The position numbers and the translations under genes were made by a program. The notes under the pieces were generated by a model, which did no database searches, was not told the origin of the DNA, and saw only the letters and a list, made by a program, of their open reading frames with translations. Below, piece by piece: positions 18,725-28,390 of a stretch of 64,000 bases of DNA. Origin of the DNA: Mucilaginibacter aquariorum (GTDB lineage: Bacteria; Bacteroidota; Bacteroidia; Sphingobacteriales; Sphingobacteriaceae); the NCBI RefSeq assembly GCF_024498135.1, contig NZ_JANHOH010000004.1, positions 186,001-250,000 on the forward strand, written 5' to 3'. Numbering within the stretch: position 1 is the stretch's first letter; every line of letters starts with the position of its first letter.

Positions 18725-19510
18725 ATGTTTAATTTAACGTTCGCTAAGGATTTTCTGTTGCATAGGCTTAAGTCAAAAAACCGTCATGGTTTGCACTCGC
18801 CGTTTGTTTACCGTTTGGTAGACGAGGTTATTTACGATAAAAAGCATAAACCCGAGTACGACAAAATTGAACAGGAGCGCGACCGCTTGCTGATAGATGA
18901 CCGCTATATTACCGTTACCGACCTGGGTGCAGGATCGCACGTGAACAATAACAAGCAGAAAAAAATCAGCGATATTACCATTAATGCGCTTAAACCGCCA
19001 AAACTGGCCAAGCTGCTTTACCGCCTTGCTGCCTTTACCAAACCAACGAATATTGTTGAGCTGGGTACCTGTCTGGGCATTACTACGTTATACCTGCAAG
19101 CTGCGGCACCCAACGCAAAAGTTTATACATTAGAGGGTTGCCCTCAAACCGCGGGCGTTGCTAAAGATGTTTTCAACAGGACAGGCGTAAAAGATATCAA
19201 TGTAATAACCGGCAACTTTGATGATACCCTGCCGGATGTTATTGCCGGGCTGGACAAGCTTGATTTTGTTTACATAGATGGCAACCACCAACGCGATGCT
19301 ACCCTTCGATATTTTGAATGGTGCCTGCCCAAGGTACATGAAGATACCATGTTGATATTCGACGATATTTACTGGAGCGAAGGCATGAAAGAAGCCTGGG
19401 CACAAATAAAAGCCCATCCGCAAGTAACAGCTACGGTTGATCTTTACTGGATAGGCCTGGTGTTTTTTAAACCCGGGCAGGCTAAGGAAGATTTTATGAT
19501 AAAGGTGTAG
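18725..19510 (+). CDS. Class I SAM-dependent methyltransferase
   Basis: 261 aa. An O-methyltransferase-like Rossmann fold is visible: SAM-binding motif I in NIVELGTCLGITTLYLQ (about 110-126), motif II acid in VYTLEGCP (about 137), and the post-motif block LDFVYIDGNHQRDATLRYF (about 180), then LIFDDIYWSEGM (about 213). The N-terminal 90 residues contain HGLHSPFVYRL, typical of a Bacteroidota subgroup of this family. Substrate unknown. Start chosen at the first ATG after the divergent gap. Confidence 0.88.
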   Translation: MFNLTFAKDFLLHRLKSKNRHGLHSPFVYRLVDEVIYDKKHKPEYDKIEQERDRLLIDDRYITVTDLGAGSHVNNNKQKKISDITINALKPPKLAKLLYRLAAFTKPTNIVELGTCLGITTLYLQAAAPNAKVYTLEGCPQTAGVAKDVFNRTGVKDINVITGNFDDTLPDVIAGLDKLDFVYIDGNHQRDATLRYFEWCLPKVHEDTMLIFDDIYWSEGMKEAWAQIKAHPQVTATVDLYWIGLVFFKPGQAKEDFMIKV

Positions 19511-19517
19511 TCAATAT

Positions 19518-20027
19518 ATGAAATTGGTTTTACTTGTTCCCTTTTTTTGGATAACATCTTTACAAGGAAGTTGGTTGCCTGCGTGGTTCACACAATCATT
19601 TAATGATAAAAAATTGAATGAGCGATACGCAATTATAAAACCTGTTAAACCTAACTTTTTAGAGGCTGATTTTACAGGTGATAAGATAAATGATATAGCG
19701 GTCCAGGTAATTGATAAAAAGAATAGAAAAAGAGGGGTACTGATTATTAACGGGGGGACTAACAAGCATTATATTTTTGGTGCTGGATACAAATTTGCAA
19801 GCGAAGATTTTGATGATACCAATTGGGTAGATGGCTGGAGTTTGTACAAAAGTAAAGTTGCGTATAAAACTTTATTTGATGCAGATGGTGATATTTCAGG
19901 AAGCAAAAAGGTGAAAATTGCTCATGTCGCCGTTTCCATATATGCAATTGAAGATGGGAGTGAATTAGCCGGCGCTTTAATTTATTGGAACGGAACAAAA
20001 TATGTATCTATTCATCAAGGGGAATAA
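19518..20027 (+). CDS. Hypothetical exported protein
   Basis: 169 aa with a hydrophobic N-terminus (MKLVLLVPFFWITSLQGSW) that may be a signal peptide. The middle has an FG-GAP-like segment (EADFTGDKINDIAVQVIDKK), as in repeats that bind calcium in beta-propellers, but only one copy is seen, so this is no propeller. A C-terminal part (KIAHVAVSIYAIEDGSELAG) is beta-rich. It ends 9 bp before the convergent beta-barrel gene. No function assigned. Confidence 0.7.
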   Translation: MKLVLLVPFFWITSLQGSWLPAWFTQSFNDKKLNERYAIIKPVKPNFLEADFTGDKINDIAVQVIDKKNRKRGVLIINGGTNKHYIFGAGYKFASEDFDDTNWVDGWSLYKSKVAYKTLFDADGDISGSKKVKIAHVAVSIYAIEDGSELAGALIYWNGTKYVSIHQGE

Positions 20028-20036
20028 ACACATCAC

Positions 20037-21173
20037 CTAAAACGCTTCACCTAACCCCACATATACACCACTTTGCCTGGTTTCGCCGGGGCGTTTTTCA
20101 CCAACACCATAATCTACGCGGATGCTGAGGCCTTTTTGTATATCAAAGAAGTAACGCAAGCCACCACCGTAATTAGGCTTTAGCTGGTTTACGCTAAACT
20201 CTTTATTGAAAACTTCACCTGTACCAATGAAACCTACAATGCCGAAACGTTCGCTCATGCGGTAGCGTAGCTCGGTTTGGCCGGCTATCAGATTGCGGTC
20301 GCGAAAACGGCCGTTGTAATAACCACGCATCATTTCGTCGCTGCCCAGGGCGGGCAATAAGTAAAACGGCGATTGGTTGCCGGTCCAGTTCTGGCTTTGT
20401 ATATCAAACCCTAAAACAAAACGCTTGCTTAATGCAAAAAACTGGGTGAACTCCACATTCAAAAATCCACCGGTAAGGTTATTGTTGCCCCCCACGCCAT
20501 GCATAAAATCAAAATGACTGGTAAGCATAGTGCCTTTAGTAGTATATGTATTGTTATTACGGCTATCAAAAACAAAGCTTGGGCCAAGGTACAAGGTTGT
20601 ACCACCATGTTTGCCCTCAATAGTAGGGTCGGTAGTAAATATGCCGGTGCTCTCCTGGTCATGAAAACGGAAATCAAGGCCGCCGGCTACAAGTCCAACG
20701 TAAATATTGCTGCCTATCCTTTTTTCGGCGGTGAAATTTACACGTACCCGTTTTTGGCCTAATCTATCGGCATCTGCTTTAAGGGTATTATTACCTACAC
20801 CATAAAAATCAAAAGGAAAGTTTATGTATCCAATGGCCCCGGTAAAGTGGTAATTATTTTGCGGCGACCAATAGCTGCTGCTTAGGTTTAAACGGCTCTG
20901 GCCTTTGGTGGTGATAGTAGCGTAAGCGAAGATGTTGGATACCCTTGTGTTTTTGCTTAGCGTATCGGTATAAAAAGAATACAGTGCCGAGCCACCTGCT
21001 TCCAGTCCGGTTTCGGGGGCCGAGCTTATCACCGGGAGGATAACAAAGCTTCCTTTTTTGGTGGTGTCCTTCTCAAAAAACATTTTGCGCACAAACTTTG
21101 GTAAAAGTTTTGTTTGCGCAAAAACGGGCTGGACAAATATGGCGAGCAATAAAATCGTGGTAAGTTTTTTCAT
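20037..21173 (-). CDS. BamA/TamA-like outer-membrane beta-barrel (surface antigen D15 type)
   Basis: 378 aa from the ATG at the complement of 21171-21173; the longer start to 21188 would spoil the signal (MKKLTTILLLAIFVQPVFA-Q). No POTRA domains are present: after a short lead the chain goes straight into alternating beta strands ending GVYVGLGEAF with a C-terminal Phe, the outer-membrane insertion signature. Family motif-like residues GLEAGGSALYSF, GVGNNTLKADAD and RGYYNGRFRDRNLIAGQTELRYR are present. Acts in the outer membrane; substrate or partner unknown. Confidence 0.85.
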   Translation of the reverse strand: MKKLTTILLLAIFVQPVFAQTKLLPKFVRKMFFEKDTTKKGSFVILPVISSAPETGLEAGGSALYSFYTDTLSKNTRVSNIFAYATITTKGQSRLNLSSSYWSPQNNYHFTGAIGYINFPFDFYGVGNNTLKADADRLGQKRVRVNFTAEKRIGSNIYVGLVAGGLDFRFHDQESTGIFTTDPTIEGKHGGTTLYLGPSFVFDSRNNNTYTTKGTMLTSHFDFMHGVGGNNNLTGGFLNVEFTQFFALSKRFVLGFDIQSQNWTGNQSPFYLLPALGSDEMMRGYYNGRFRDRNLIAGQTELRYRMSERFGIVGFIGTGEVFNKEFSVNQLKPNYGGGLRYFFDIQKGLSIRVDYGVGEKRPGETRQSGVYVGLGEAF

Positions 21174-21255
21174 GTAGTATAGTGCCATAAAGGTAAATTT
21201 AAAGCACTTGTTTTACCGAATTTGTAATTTAAAATTCTGATGTGCGCAAAATACC

Positions 21256-21263
21256 TACTTTTG
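21256..21263 (+). promoter_or_regulatory. Possible -7 box
   Basis: TACTTTTG fits TANNTTTG and lies 23 bp before the ATG at 21287. No clear -33 box. Tentative. Confidence 0.3.
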
Positions 21264-21286
21264 CAAAATAATAAGAGCAAAATAAT

Positions 21287-22267
21287 ATGAGCACAACAAG
21301 AGGCCCAATATCACAATTCATAGAGAAAAATTACCTGCATTTTAATGCAGCGGCGCTAATGGATGCAGCCAAAGGTTATGAAACCCATTTAACCGAAGGT
21401 GGTAAAATGATGGTGACCATTGCAGGCGCTATGAGCACGGCAGAGTTAGGTATTTCGCTTGCCGAAATGATACGCGAGGGGAAAATTGACATTATATCGT
21501 GCACCGGTGCAAACCTGGAAGAGGATATCATGAACCTGGTGGCGCACTCGCACTACAAACGCGTGCCTAACTATCGCGACCTAAGCCCGCAGGATGAGTG
21601 GGACTTATTAGAGAACCATTACAACCGTGTAACCGATACCTGTATCCCTGAAGAAGAAGCATTCCGCAGGTTGCAAAAACATATTTATAAGATCTGGAAA
21701 GATGCCGATACCAATGGCGAGCGTTATTTCCCGCATGAGTTTATGTATAAGATATTGTTAAGCGGCGAACTGGAACAGTATTATGAAATAGACCCTAAAA
21801 ACTCGTGGATGCTGGCTGCTGCAGAAAAAAACCTGCCAATTGTTGTACCGGGATGGGAAGACTCTACTATGGGTAACATATTTGCATCGTACGTTATAAA
21901 AGGCGAGGTAAAAGCTACTACCATGAAGAGTGGTATAGAGTATATGGCATGGCTTGCAGATTGGTACCCAAAAAACTCGGGTGGTAAAGGTGTAGGCTTT
22001 TTCCAAATAGGTGGTGGTATTGCCGGCGATTTCCCAATTTGCGTTGTACCTATGCTTTATCAGGATATGGAAATGACTGATATTCCTTTCTGGAGCTACT
22101 TTTGCCAGGTGAGCGATTCTACAACTTCATACGGTTCATATTCGGGTGCTGTGCCAAACGAAAAAATAACCTGGGGTAAACTGGATATTAATACGCCAAA
22201 GTTTATTGTAGAAAGCGACGCGACGATAGTAGTGCCTTTGATATTTGCCTGGATATTAAAACAATAA
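21287..22267 (+). CDS. Deoxyhypusine-synthase-family protein (bacterial homologue)
   Basis: 326 aa. Clear homologue of deoxyhypusine synthase: AGAMSTAELGISLAEMIREG (about 46-65), a TGANLEEDIMNLV block (about 77), ENHYNRVTDTCIPEEEAFRR (about 109), and GKGVGFFQIGGGIAGDFPI (about 230, NAD site). The catalytic Lys that forms the enzyme-imine intermediate is present in TWGKLDI (Lys298). Bacteria lack eIF5A, the eukaryotic/archaeal substrate, so the role must differ; some bacterial homologues have been linked to homospermidine or other polyamine synthesis, which is known for the family and only inferred here. Followed by a terminator. Confidence 0.9.
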   Translation: MSTTRGPISQFIEKNYLHFNAAALMDAAKGYETHLTEGGKMMVTIAGAMSTAELGISLAEMIREGKIDIISCTGANLEEDIMNLVAHSHYKRVPNYRDLSPQDEWDLLENHYNRVTDTCIPEEEAFRRLQKHIYKIWKDADTNGERYFPHEFMYKILLSGELEQYYEIDPKNSWMLAAAEKNLPIVVPGWEDSTMGNIFASYVIKGEVKATTMKSGIEYMAWLADWYPKNSGGKGVGFFQIGGGIAGDFPICVVPMLYQDMEMTDIPFWSYFCQVSDSTTSYGSYSGAVPNEKITWGKLDINTPKFIVESDATIVVPLIFAWILKQ

Positions 22268-22327
22268 TTAAGTTTTAAAAGTATCTTTAGATATTCTCTT
22301 TTTTCAGATCCTACTGATATTTTACAA

Positions 22328-22359
22328 AAAAGGCCTTTACGGTTATTTAAAGGCCTTTT
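22328..22359 (+). terminator. Terminator of the deoxyhypusine-synthase-like gene
   Basis: A perfect 12-bp stem, AAAAGGCCTTTA (22328-22339) and TAAAGGCCTTTT (22348-22359), with an 8-nt loop. It separates this gene from the respiratory operon. Confidence 0.8.
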
Positions 22360-22404
22360 CCCATTAATTTAGAACGATTATAAATTAGATATTGCTGTCA
22401 TTAT

Positions 22405-22438
22405 ATTGTCAGCGATACTGTAATAAATTATACTTTTG
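22405..22438 (+). promoter_or_regulatory. Promoter of the act-cox operon
   Basis: ATTG at 22405-22408 (-33 box) and TACTTTTG at 22431-22438 (-7 box, TANNTTTG) with a 22-bp spacer. The leader to ATG 22521 is about 75 nt. Confidence 0.55.
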
Positions 22439-22520
22439 TGCCTGAAAAAGTGGCTAAAACATACAGGTCTACGTCGATTTAACACTTTAATATAAAAATT
22501 ATTTAGCATAAATACCTTTT

Positions 22521-23789
22521 ATGAGAAATATCTCATTGATTTTTAAACAGTTTTCAAGGTCGGTTTTACTGGTTGCCGGTTTGGTTGTATGTGGGTTAAC
22601 AGCTCATGCGCAAACAGATGCAGCAAAGGGTGAAGCTATATTTAAGGCCAAATGTACAGCGTGCCACAAAATAGATACGCGTATGACCGGCCCGGCCTTA
22701 GGTCCGCAGCTTACACAAGAGACTGACGATGCCTATTTAACCAAATGGATCCAAAACAATCAAGCGCTAATTGCTGCTGGTAACAAAAAGGCCGTTAAGA
22801 TATTTAACGAGTACAACCAGGCCGGCATGACAGTTTTTGCTGAGTTAAGCGATGCTGATGTTGGTAATGTTATTACTTACATCCGCGCTGATTGGAAAAA
22901 GATCCAGGATGATAAAGCTAAAGCTCCTGCCGGTGGTGCAGTTGCTGAAGATAAAGGCCCAAGCAGCCTTGTTATCTGGGGTTTATTAGGCGTTATTGTT
23001 ATCGCATTCATTGTTATCCTTGTATTAAACAAAGTAATTGCCACACTTGAGCGTTTACTTTTAAACAGACAAGGTTTAGCGCTTGAAGAAGCAACTGAAG
23101 AAGAGAAAGCGCCTGCTGATCGTTTAGCAACAGTTAAGAAGCTTCTTAAAAATAAGAAACTTGTTTTCTTCATAGTGGTTTGCGGTACTATAGCAATGGG
23201 CAGCTTTAGCTGGGTAACCATGTGGAACACTAACGTTCACCAGGGGTATCAGCCGGTACAACCTATTAAATATTCGCACCAGTTACACGCAGGTGCTATG
23301 AAAATAGAGTGCCAGTACTGCCACACCGGTGCATTCAAATCTAAAAACGCTTCAATACCATCATTGAACGTTTGTATGAACTGCCACAAATCGGTTAAAA
23401 CAGAGTCGCCGGAGATTCACAAAATTTACGATGCACTGGGTTATGACCCTAACACCGCTAAATACGATAGCACTAAAGCTAAACCAATACAGTGGGTGCG
23501 TGTGCACAACCTGCCGGATCTGGCTTACTTTAATCACTCGCAACACGTAAAGGTTGGTAACATTAAATGCCAAACTTGCCATGGCCAGGTTCAGGAAATG
23601 CAGGAAGTATACCAATACTCTCCGCTTACCATGAAATGGTGTATACAGTGCCACAAACGTACCGAGGTTAACGGAAAAGGCAACGCTTACTATGATAGCA
23701 TACTTTCTGCCCACGAAAAAATTAAAAAGGGTGAGAAAGTTACTGCAGCTGTGTTAGGCGGTATTGAGTGTGCTAAGTGCCACTACTAA
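22521..23789 (+). CDS. actA: ActA, alternative complex III multiheme cytochrome c (six CxxCH)
   Basis: 422 aa. Signal peptide (cleavage near AHA-QT, about 30). A class I cytochrome c domain follows: heme at Cys45-His49 (CTACH) and a Met in AGMTVF (about 103). A membrane helix at about 149-170, a charged linker and a second helix at about 213-234 precede the pentaheme domain with CxxCH at 264, 285, 350, 374 and 417. ActA is the multiheme electron-exit subunit of the menaquinol-oxidising alternative complex III. The usual ActA description is pentaheme; the fused N-terminal sixth heme could carry electrons to the downstream oxidase, whose subunit II has no heme. Confidence 0.95.
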   Translation: MRNISLIFKQFSRSVLLVAGLVVCGLTAHAQTDAAKGEAIFKAKCTACHKIDTRMTGPALGPQLTQETDDAYLTKWIQNNQALIAAGNKKAVKIFNEYNQAGMTVFAELSDADVGNVITYIRADWKKIQDDKAKAPAGGAVAEDKGPSSLVIWGLLGVIVIAFIVILVLNKVIATLERLLLNRQGLALEEATEEEKAPADRLATVKKLLKNKKLVFFIVVCGTIAMGSFSWVTMWNTNVHQGYQPVQPIKYSHQLHAGAMKIECQYCHTGAFKSKNASIPSLNVCMNCHKSVKTESPEIHKIYDALGYDPNTAKYDSTKAKPIQWVRVHNLPDLAYFNHSQHVKVGNIKCQTCHGQVQEMQEVYQYSPLTMKWCIQCHKRTEVNGKGNAYYDSILSAHEKIKKGEKVTAAVLGGIECAKCHY

Positions 23790-23830
23790 TAATTATCAAG
23801 AAAAGTACATTACAGTTTATATAACTATAA

Positions 23831-26800
23831 ATGGATAGCAATAAAAAATACTGGAAAGGTTTAGAAGAACTGAACAAAACACCAGAATTTGTTGAGAAAA
23901 ATAAGCATGAGTTTGCCGAGCCAATCCCTATCGAAGAGGTTTTGAGCGGAGGTGGCTTGTCATCAAAAACCCCTCGTCGCGACTTTTTAAAGGCGCTTGG
24001 CTTTGGTGTGGGTGCGGTTACTTTAGCCGCTTGCCAAAAAGTACCGGTACATAAATCAATCCCTTACTTAATTAAGCCTGAAGAGATAACACCGGGTGTG
24101 GCTAACTATTACTCATCAACTTATGATGGTAGCGCTATATTGGTTAAAACCCGCGAAGGCCGCCCTATTAAGGTTGAAGGTAACCCTAACGATCTTTTAT
24201 CAAAAGGTGGTTTAAGTGCGCAGGCCCAGGCATCAGTGCTTGAGCTTTACGATACCAGCCGCATAAAAGATCCGCAGCAAAATGGTGGCGACAGCAGCTG
24301 GGCAAGCGTTGATGCTTTTGTAAAAAGCGAACTTGCAGCTATCGCGGCAAGCGGTAAAACAATAAGCCTGGTAACATCAACCGTACACAGCCCATCAACA
24401 CAAGCTGTTATTGCCGATTTTATATTAAAATATCCTACTGCAAAACACGTAAGTTATGATGCAGTATCATATACAGGTATTATAAAAGCTAACCAAAACA
24501 GTTTTGGTAAAGCGGTATTACCTCACTATAATTTTGACAAAGCGGATATCATTGTAAGTTTCGCTGCAGATTTCCTTGGAACATGGATCTCTGGCGAAGA
24601 GTTTACCCGCCAGTACGTACAAAACAGGAACAACAAATCGCTTGAAGCTAAAAAGATGTCACGTCACATCCAGTTTGAAAGTGGTATGAGCCTTACCGGT
24701 ACCAACGCCGATGTACGTATAGCCATTAAACCATCTGAAGAAGGTGTTGCACTGGTTAACCTTTACAACGCGTTATCGGGCACAACCCTACCTGGTTCAA
24801 GAAAATTAACTACTGCCAACGCAGATAAAGCAATAATACTAGTAGCAACAGAATTAAAAGCAGCTAAAGGTAAAGCCTTAGTAGTTTGTGGTTCAAATGA
24901 TGTAGCTACACAAGTATTAGTTAATGCCATCAACTCCTTATTGGGCAGCTACGGTACTACTATCGATTTGGATAACCCATCTCGCCAGTACGCCGGTAAT
25001 GATGGTGAGATCGTAGACTTTATAGCACAGGCTAAAAGCGGCCAGGTTGGTGCAGCATTATTCCTTGATGCTAACCCTGCCTATGATTATCATTCGGCAG
25101 CCGCTGTTAAAGATGCATTGAAAAATGTTCGTCTTAAAGTATCATTCTCTGATCATGCAGATGAAACTACAGCCCTTTGTAATATAGTAGCACCAAACCA
25201 CCACTATTTAGAGTCGTGGGGTGATGATAGCTCAATTGAGGGTTACTACACTGTAATGCAGCCGACCATTAACCCGGTTAACAATACCCGCCAGGCCGAA
25301 CAAAGCCTGTTGGTATGGAGCGACAATGCGGTTAAAGATTACTACACATACGTTAGAAATAACTGGAACAATAACCTGTTAGCCAAAGGCGGTTTATCTG
25401 GCCAGGCTGGTTGGGAAACCTTATTGCAAACAGGATTTGTATTAGCTGCACCAGTTGCGGCCGGTACTTATACCTTTAACCTTGACCTTAACGCGGTGGC
25501 ACAAACGGTATTAAACCAGAGCGCTAAATTAGCCGAAGGTAATAAAGTAGAGCTGCAGGTGTACCAATCTGTTGCCATGCGCGATGGTAAAAGGGCAAAT
25601 AACCCATGGTTACAAGAGTTGCCAGATCCGGTATCTAAAGTTACCTGGGACAACTTTGCAGCCATGTCTCCGTCAGATATCAAAAAGTTAGGCCTTGAAG
25701 AATTTGAGGTTGTTACTATTGAGGCAAACGGTTACACAGTATCATTACCGGTATTATCACAACCCGGCCAGGCGCCTGGTACTGTATCAGTAGCTGTTGG
25801 TTACGGCCGCACAGCAGCCGGTTTGGTTGGTAATAATGTAGGTAAAAATGCATTCCCTTTCCTTAGCTTCCGCAATGGTACTTTCCAAAATACCGCAACT
25901 GCAGATCTTAAAGGAACCGGAGATATATTCCCGCTTTCGCAAACACAAACGCACCATTCATTTGAAGGCCGTAACGTTATCCGCGAAGCAACATTTACCG
26001 AATACAAAAAGAATCCATCAGTAAACAGCGGAAGTGATGGCGAGCACGAAAAATATGACTTGTGGGAAAATACCAACGAAGATCATATCCACGCCCGCCC
26101 GGTTTATGATTGGGTTATGGCTATTGACCTTAACGCATGTACAGGTTGCGGTGCTTGTATCGTAGCATGTAGCGCCGAAAACAATATACCGGTTGTTGGT
26201 AAGGACGAAGTTGGACGCCGCCGCGAAATGCACTGGATACGTATTGACCGTTACTATAGCTTTAACAACGATAGCAATGGCCACGGCATAAGCAGAGAAA
26301 AAGAAATTGCCAAGCTTACCGACTTTGACAATGTTACTGTAGTTCACCAGCCAATGCTTTGCCAGCACTGCGACCACGCACCTTGCGAAACAGTTTGCCC
26401 GGTATTAGCAACAGTACACTCAAGCGAAGGCTTAAACCAAATGGCATATAACCGTTGCGTTGGTACACGTTACTGCGCAAACAACTGTCCATATAAAGTA
26501 CGTCGCTTTAACTGGTTTAACTACTGGAACGATTCACGTTTTGATAACTACCTTAACAACGAGCATACACAATTAGTACTTAACCCTGATGTTACTACAC
26601 GTTTCCGTGGGGTTATGGAAAAATGCTCGATGTGTGTACAACGTATACAGGCAGGTAAGTTACAAGCTAAAATAGAAAAACGCCCACTTAAGGACGGCGA
26701 GGTTAAAGTAGCCTGCCAGCAAACCTGTTCAGCAAACGCTATCGTGTTTGGTAACAGGAACGATCCTAACTCTGAAGTTTCAAAAGCTTTAAAGAGCGAG

Positions 26801-26893
26801 CGTACTTACTACGTGCTTGAAGAGCTTAACGTGAAACCAGGTATTGGTTACCAGGTAAAAGTTAGAAATACATCATCTGAATTACAGGCTTAA
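23831..26893 (+). CDS. actB: ActB, alternative complex III molybdopterin-like/iron-sulfur subunit
   Basis: 1020 aa. N-terminal Tat-type signal (TPRRDFLKALGFGVG) running into a lipobox-like LAAC (about 63). Residues 75-700 resemble a molybdopterin oxidoreductase but this ActB family has lost cofactor function. The C-terminal third is a ferredoxin-type domain: CTGCGACIVAC (from Cys770), CQHCDHAPCETVCP, CVGTRYCANNCPYKV and CSMCVQRI...CQQTC, together giving four Fe-S clusters as in the complex. Faces the periplasm and links quinol oxidation to ActA. 41 bp after actA; same operon. Confidence 0.96.
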   Translation: MDSNKKYWKGLEELNKTPEFVEKNKHEFAEPIPIEEVLSGGGLSSKTPRRDFLKALGFGVGAVTLAACQKVPVHKSIPYLIKPEEITPGVANYYSSTYDGSAILVKTREGRPIKVEGNPNDLLSKGGLSAQAQASVLELYDTSRIKDPQQNGGDSSWASVDAFVKSELAAIAASGKTISLVTSTVHSPSTQAVIADFILKYPTAKHVSYDAVSYTGIIKANQNSFGKAVLPHYNFDKADIIVSFAADFLGTWISGEEFTRQYVQNRNNKSLEAKKMSRHIQFESGMSLTGTNADVRIAIKPSEEGVALVNLYNALSGTTLPGSRKLTTANADKAIILVATELKAAKGKALVVCGSNDVATQVLVNAINSLLGSYGTTIDLDNPSRQYAGNDGEIVDFIAQAKSGQVGAALFLDANPAYDYHSAAAVKDALKNVRLKVSFSDHADETTALCNIVAPNHHYLESWGDDSSIEGYYTVMQPTINPVNNTRQAEQSLLVWSDNAVKDYYTYVRNNWNNNLLAKGGLSGQAGWETLLQTGFVLAAPVAAGTYTFNLDLNAVAQTVLNQSAKLAEGNKVELQVYQSVAMRDGKRANNPWLQELPDPVSKVTWDNFAAMSPSDIKKLGLEEFEVVTIEANGYTVSLPVLSQPGQAPGTVSVAVGYGRTAAGLVGNNVGKNAFPFLSFRNGTFQNTATADLKGTGDIFPLSQTQTHHSFEGRNVIREATFTEYKKNPSVNSGSDGEHEKYDLWENTNEDHIHARPVYDWVMAIDLNACTGCGACIVACSAENNIPVVGKDEVGRRREMHWIRIDRYYSFNNDSNGHGISREKEIAKLTDFDNVTVVHQPMLCQHCDHAPCETVCPVLATVHSSEGLNQMAYNRCVGTRYCANNCPYKVRRFNWFNYWNDSRFDNYLNNEHTQLVLNPDVTTRFRGVMEKCSMCVQRIQAGKLQAKIEKRPLKDGEVKVACQQTCSANAIVFGNRNDPNSEVSKALKSERTYYVLEELNVKPGIGYQVKVRNTSSELQA

Positions 26894-26915
26894 TTTTACA
26901 AGAGATATATAACAT

Positions 26916-28388
26916 ATGGCATCTCACAACGAATCGATAATCAGGGAACCGTTAATGACGGGCAAGGATATTACCTATGCCAAGATCACTAACGACATAT
27001 TGTTGCCTGTAGAGAATAAACCTAACAAAGCCTGGTGGATAGGCTTTACAGTTGCCTCATTAGGCTCATTATTATGGGTTGTGTCTATCAGCTACACCTT
27101 TTGGTTTGGCTTAGGCGCATGGGGATTAAACAAAACAGTAGGATGGGCCTGGGATATCACCGGTTTCGTATGGTGGGTAGGTATTGGTCACGCCGGTACA
27201 TTGATCTCGGCGGTACTATTGATCTTCCGTCAAAACTGGCGTAACTCCATTAACCGGTCGGCAGAGGCGATGACCATCTTCGCCGTAATTTGTGCAGCCA
27301 CCTACATTGTGGCGCACATGGGCCGCCCATGGTTAGCTTACTTTACATTACCACTTCCAAACCAGTACGGCTCACTTTGGGTAAACTGGAACTCGGCGCT
27401 GATGATGGACGTGTTCGCGATATCAACTTACTTCTCTGTATCATTATTATTCTGGTACACAGGTTTATTGCCGGATATCGCTTCAATACGTGACCGTGCT
27501 ACAGGTTTACGCCGCCGTATCTACTCAATACTTTCTTTCGGATGGACAGGTTCATTAAAAACCTGGCAGCGTTTCGAAACTGTATCATTGATCCTGGCGG
27601 GTATATCTACACCACTGGTACTTTCGGTACACACTATTGTATCCTTTGACTTTGCTACGTCATTGGAACCGGGATGGCATACAACAATCTTCCCTCCGTA
27701 CTTTGTTGCGGGTGCTATCTTCTCTGGTTTCGCAATGGTACAAACCCTGTTGCTGGTAACCCGTAAGGTATTAGGTTTAGAAAACTATATCACCATGTTC
27801 CACATCGAATCGATGAATAAGATCATCTTATTAACAGGTTCTATCGTGGGTGTGGCGTACATCACCGAGTTCTTTATTGCATGGTACTCTGGCGTTGAAT
27901 ATGAACAATACGCATTTATCAACAGGGCAACCGGTCCATACTGGTGGGCTTACTGGAGCATGATGAGCTGTAACGTGATATCACCACAGCTTTTCTGGTC
28001 AAAAACACTGCGTACAAGCATCAAATTTTCATGGTTCCTGTCAATCATCGTGAATATAGGTATGTGGTTTGAGCGTTTCGTAATTATTGTAACTTCTCTT
28101 CACCGCGATTATATACCATCAAGCTGGGCTATGTTTTATCCTACCTGGGTAGATGTAAGTGTGTTCATCGGTTCAATAGGCTTGTTCTTTACCATGTTCC
28201 TGTTATTTGTAAGGGTATTACCATCGGTAGCTATTGCCGAGGTGAAACTGTTGCTTAAAACATCAAGCGAGCAGGCTAAGAAGAAACTTATAAACGAAAA
28301 TCATCTTGATCCGGTCGAGGTTGAGTACTACAAAGAGTCCCTAACAAAGTTCGACAGTATTGACATGGTTGATTACGAAAAAGTATAA
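26916..28388 (+). CDS. actC: ActC, NrfD/PsrC-type quinol-binding membrane subunit
   Basis: 490 aa with about ten transmembrane helices. NrfD-like pattern: NKAWWIGFTVASLGSLLWV, WVGIGHAGTLISAVLLIFRQ, ICAATYIVAHMGRPW, LWVNWNSALMMDVFAI. The NrfD fold holds the quinol site, so ActC and ActF are the menaquinol-oxidising and putative proton-translocating subunits. The start at 26916 is 22 bp after actB, and its stop is 2 bp before actD. The C-terminal end is a charged cytoplasmic tail. Confidence 0.95.
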   Translation: MASHNESIIREPLMTGKDITYAKITNDILLPVENKPNKAWWIGFTVASLGSLLWVVSISYTFWFGLGAWGLNKTVGWAWDITGFVWWVGIGHAGTLISAVLLIFRQNWRNSINRSAEAMTIFAVICAATYIVAHMGRPWLAYFTLPLPNQYGSLWVNWNSALMMDVFAISTYFSVSLLFWYTGLLPDIASIRDRATGLRRRIYSILSFGWTGSLKTWQRFETVSLILAGISTPLVLSVHTIVSFDFATSLEPGWHTTIFPPYFVAGAIFSGFAMVQTLLLVTRKVLGLENYITMFHIESMNKIILLTGSIVGVAYITEFFIAWYSGVEYEQYAFINRATGPYWWAYWSMMSCNVISPQLFWSKTLRTSIKFSWFLSIIVNIGMWFERFVIIVTSLHRDYIPSSWAMFYPTWVDVSVFIGSIGLFFTMFLLFVRVLPSVAIAEVKLLLKTSSEQAKKKLINENHLDPVEVEYYKESLTKFDSIDMVDYEKV

Positions 28389-28390
28389 AA

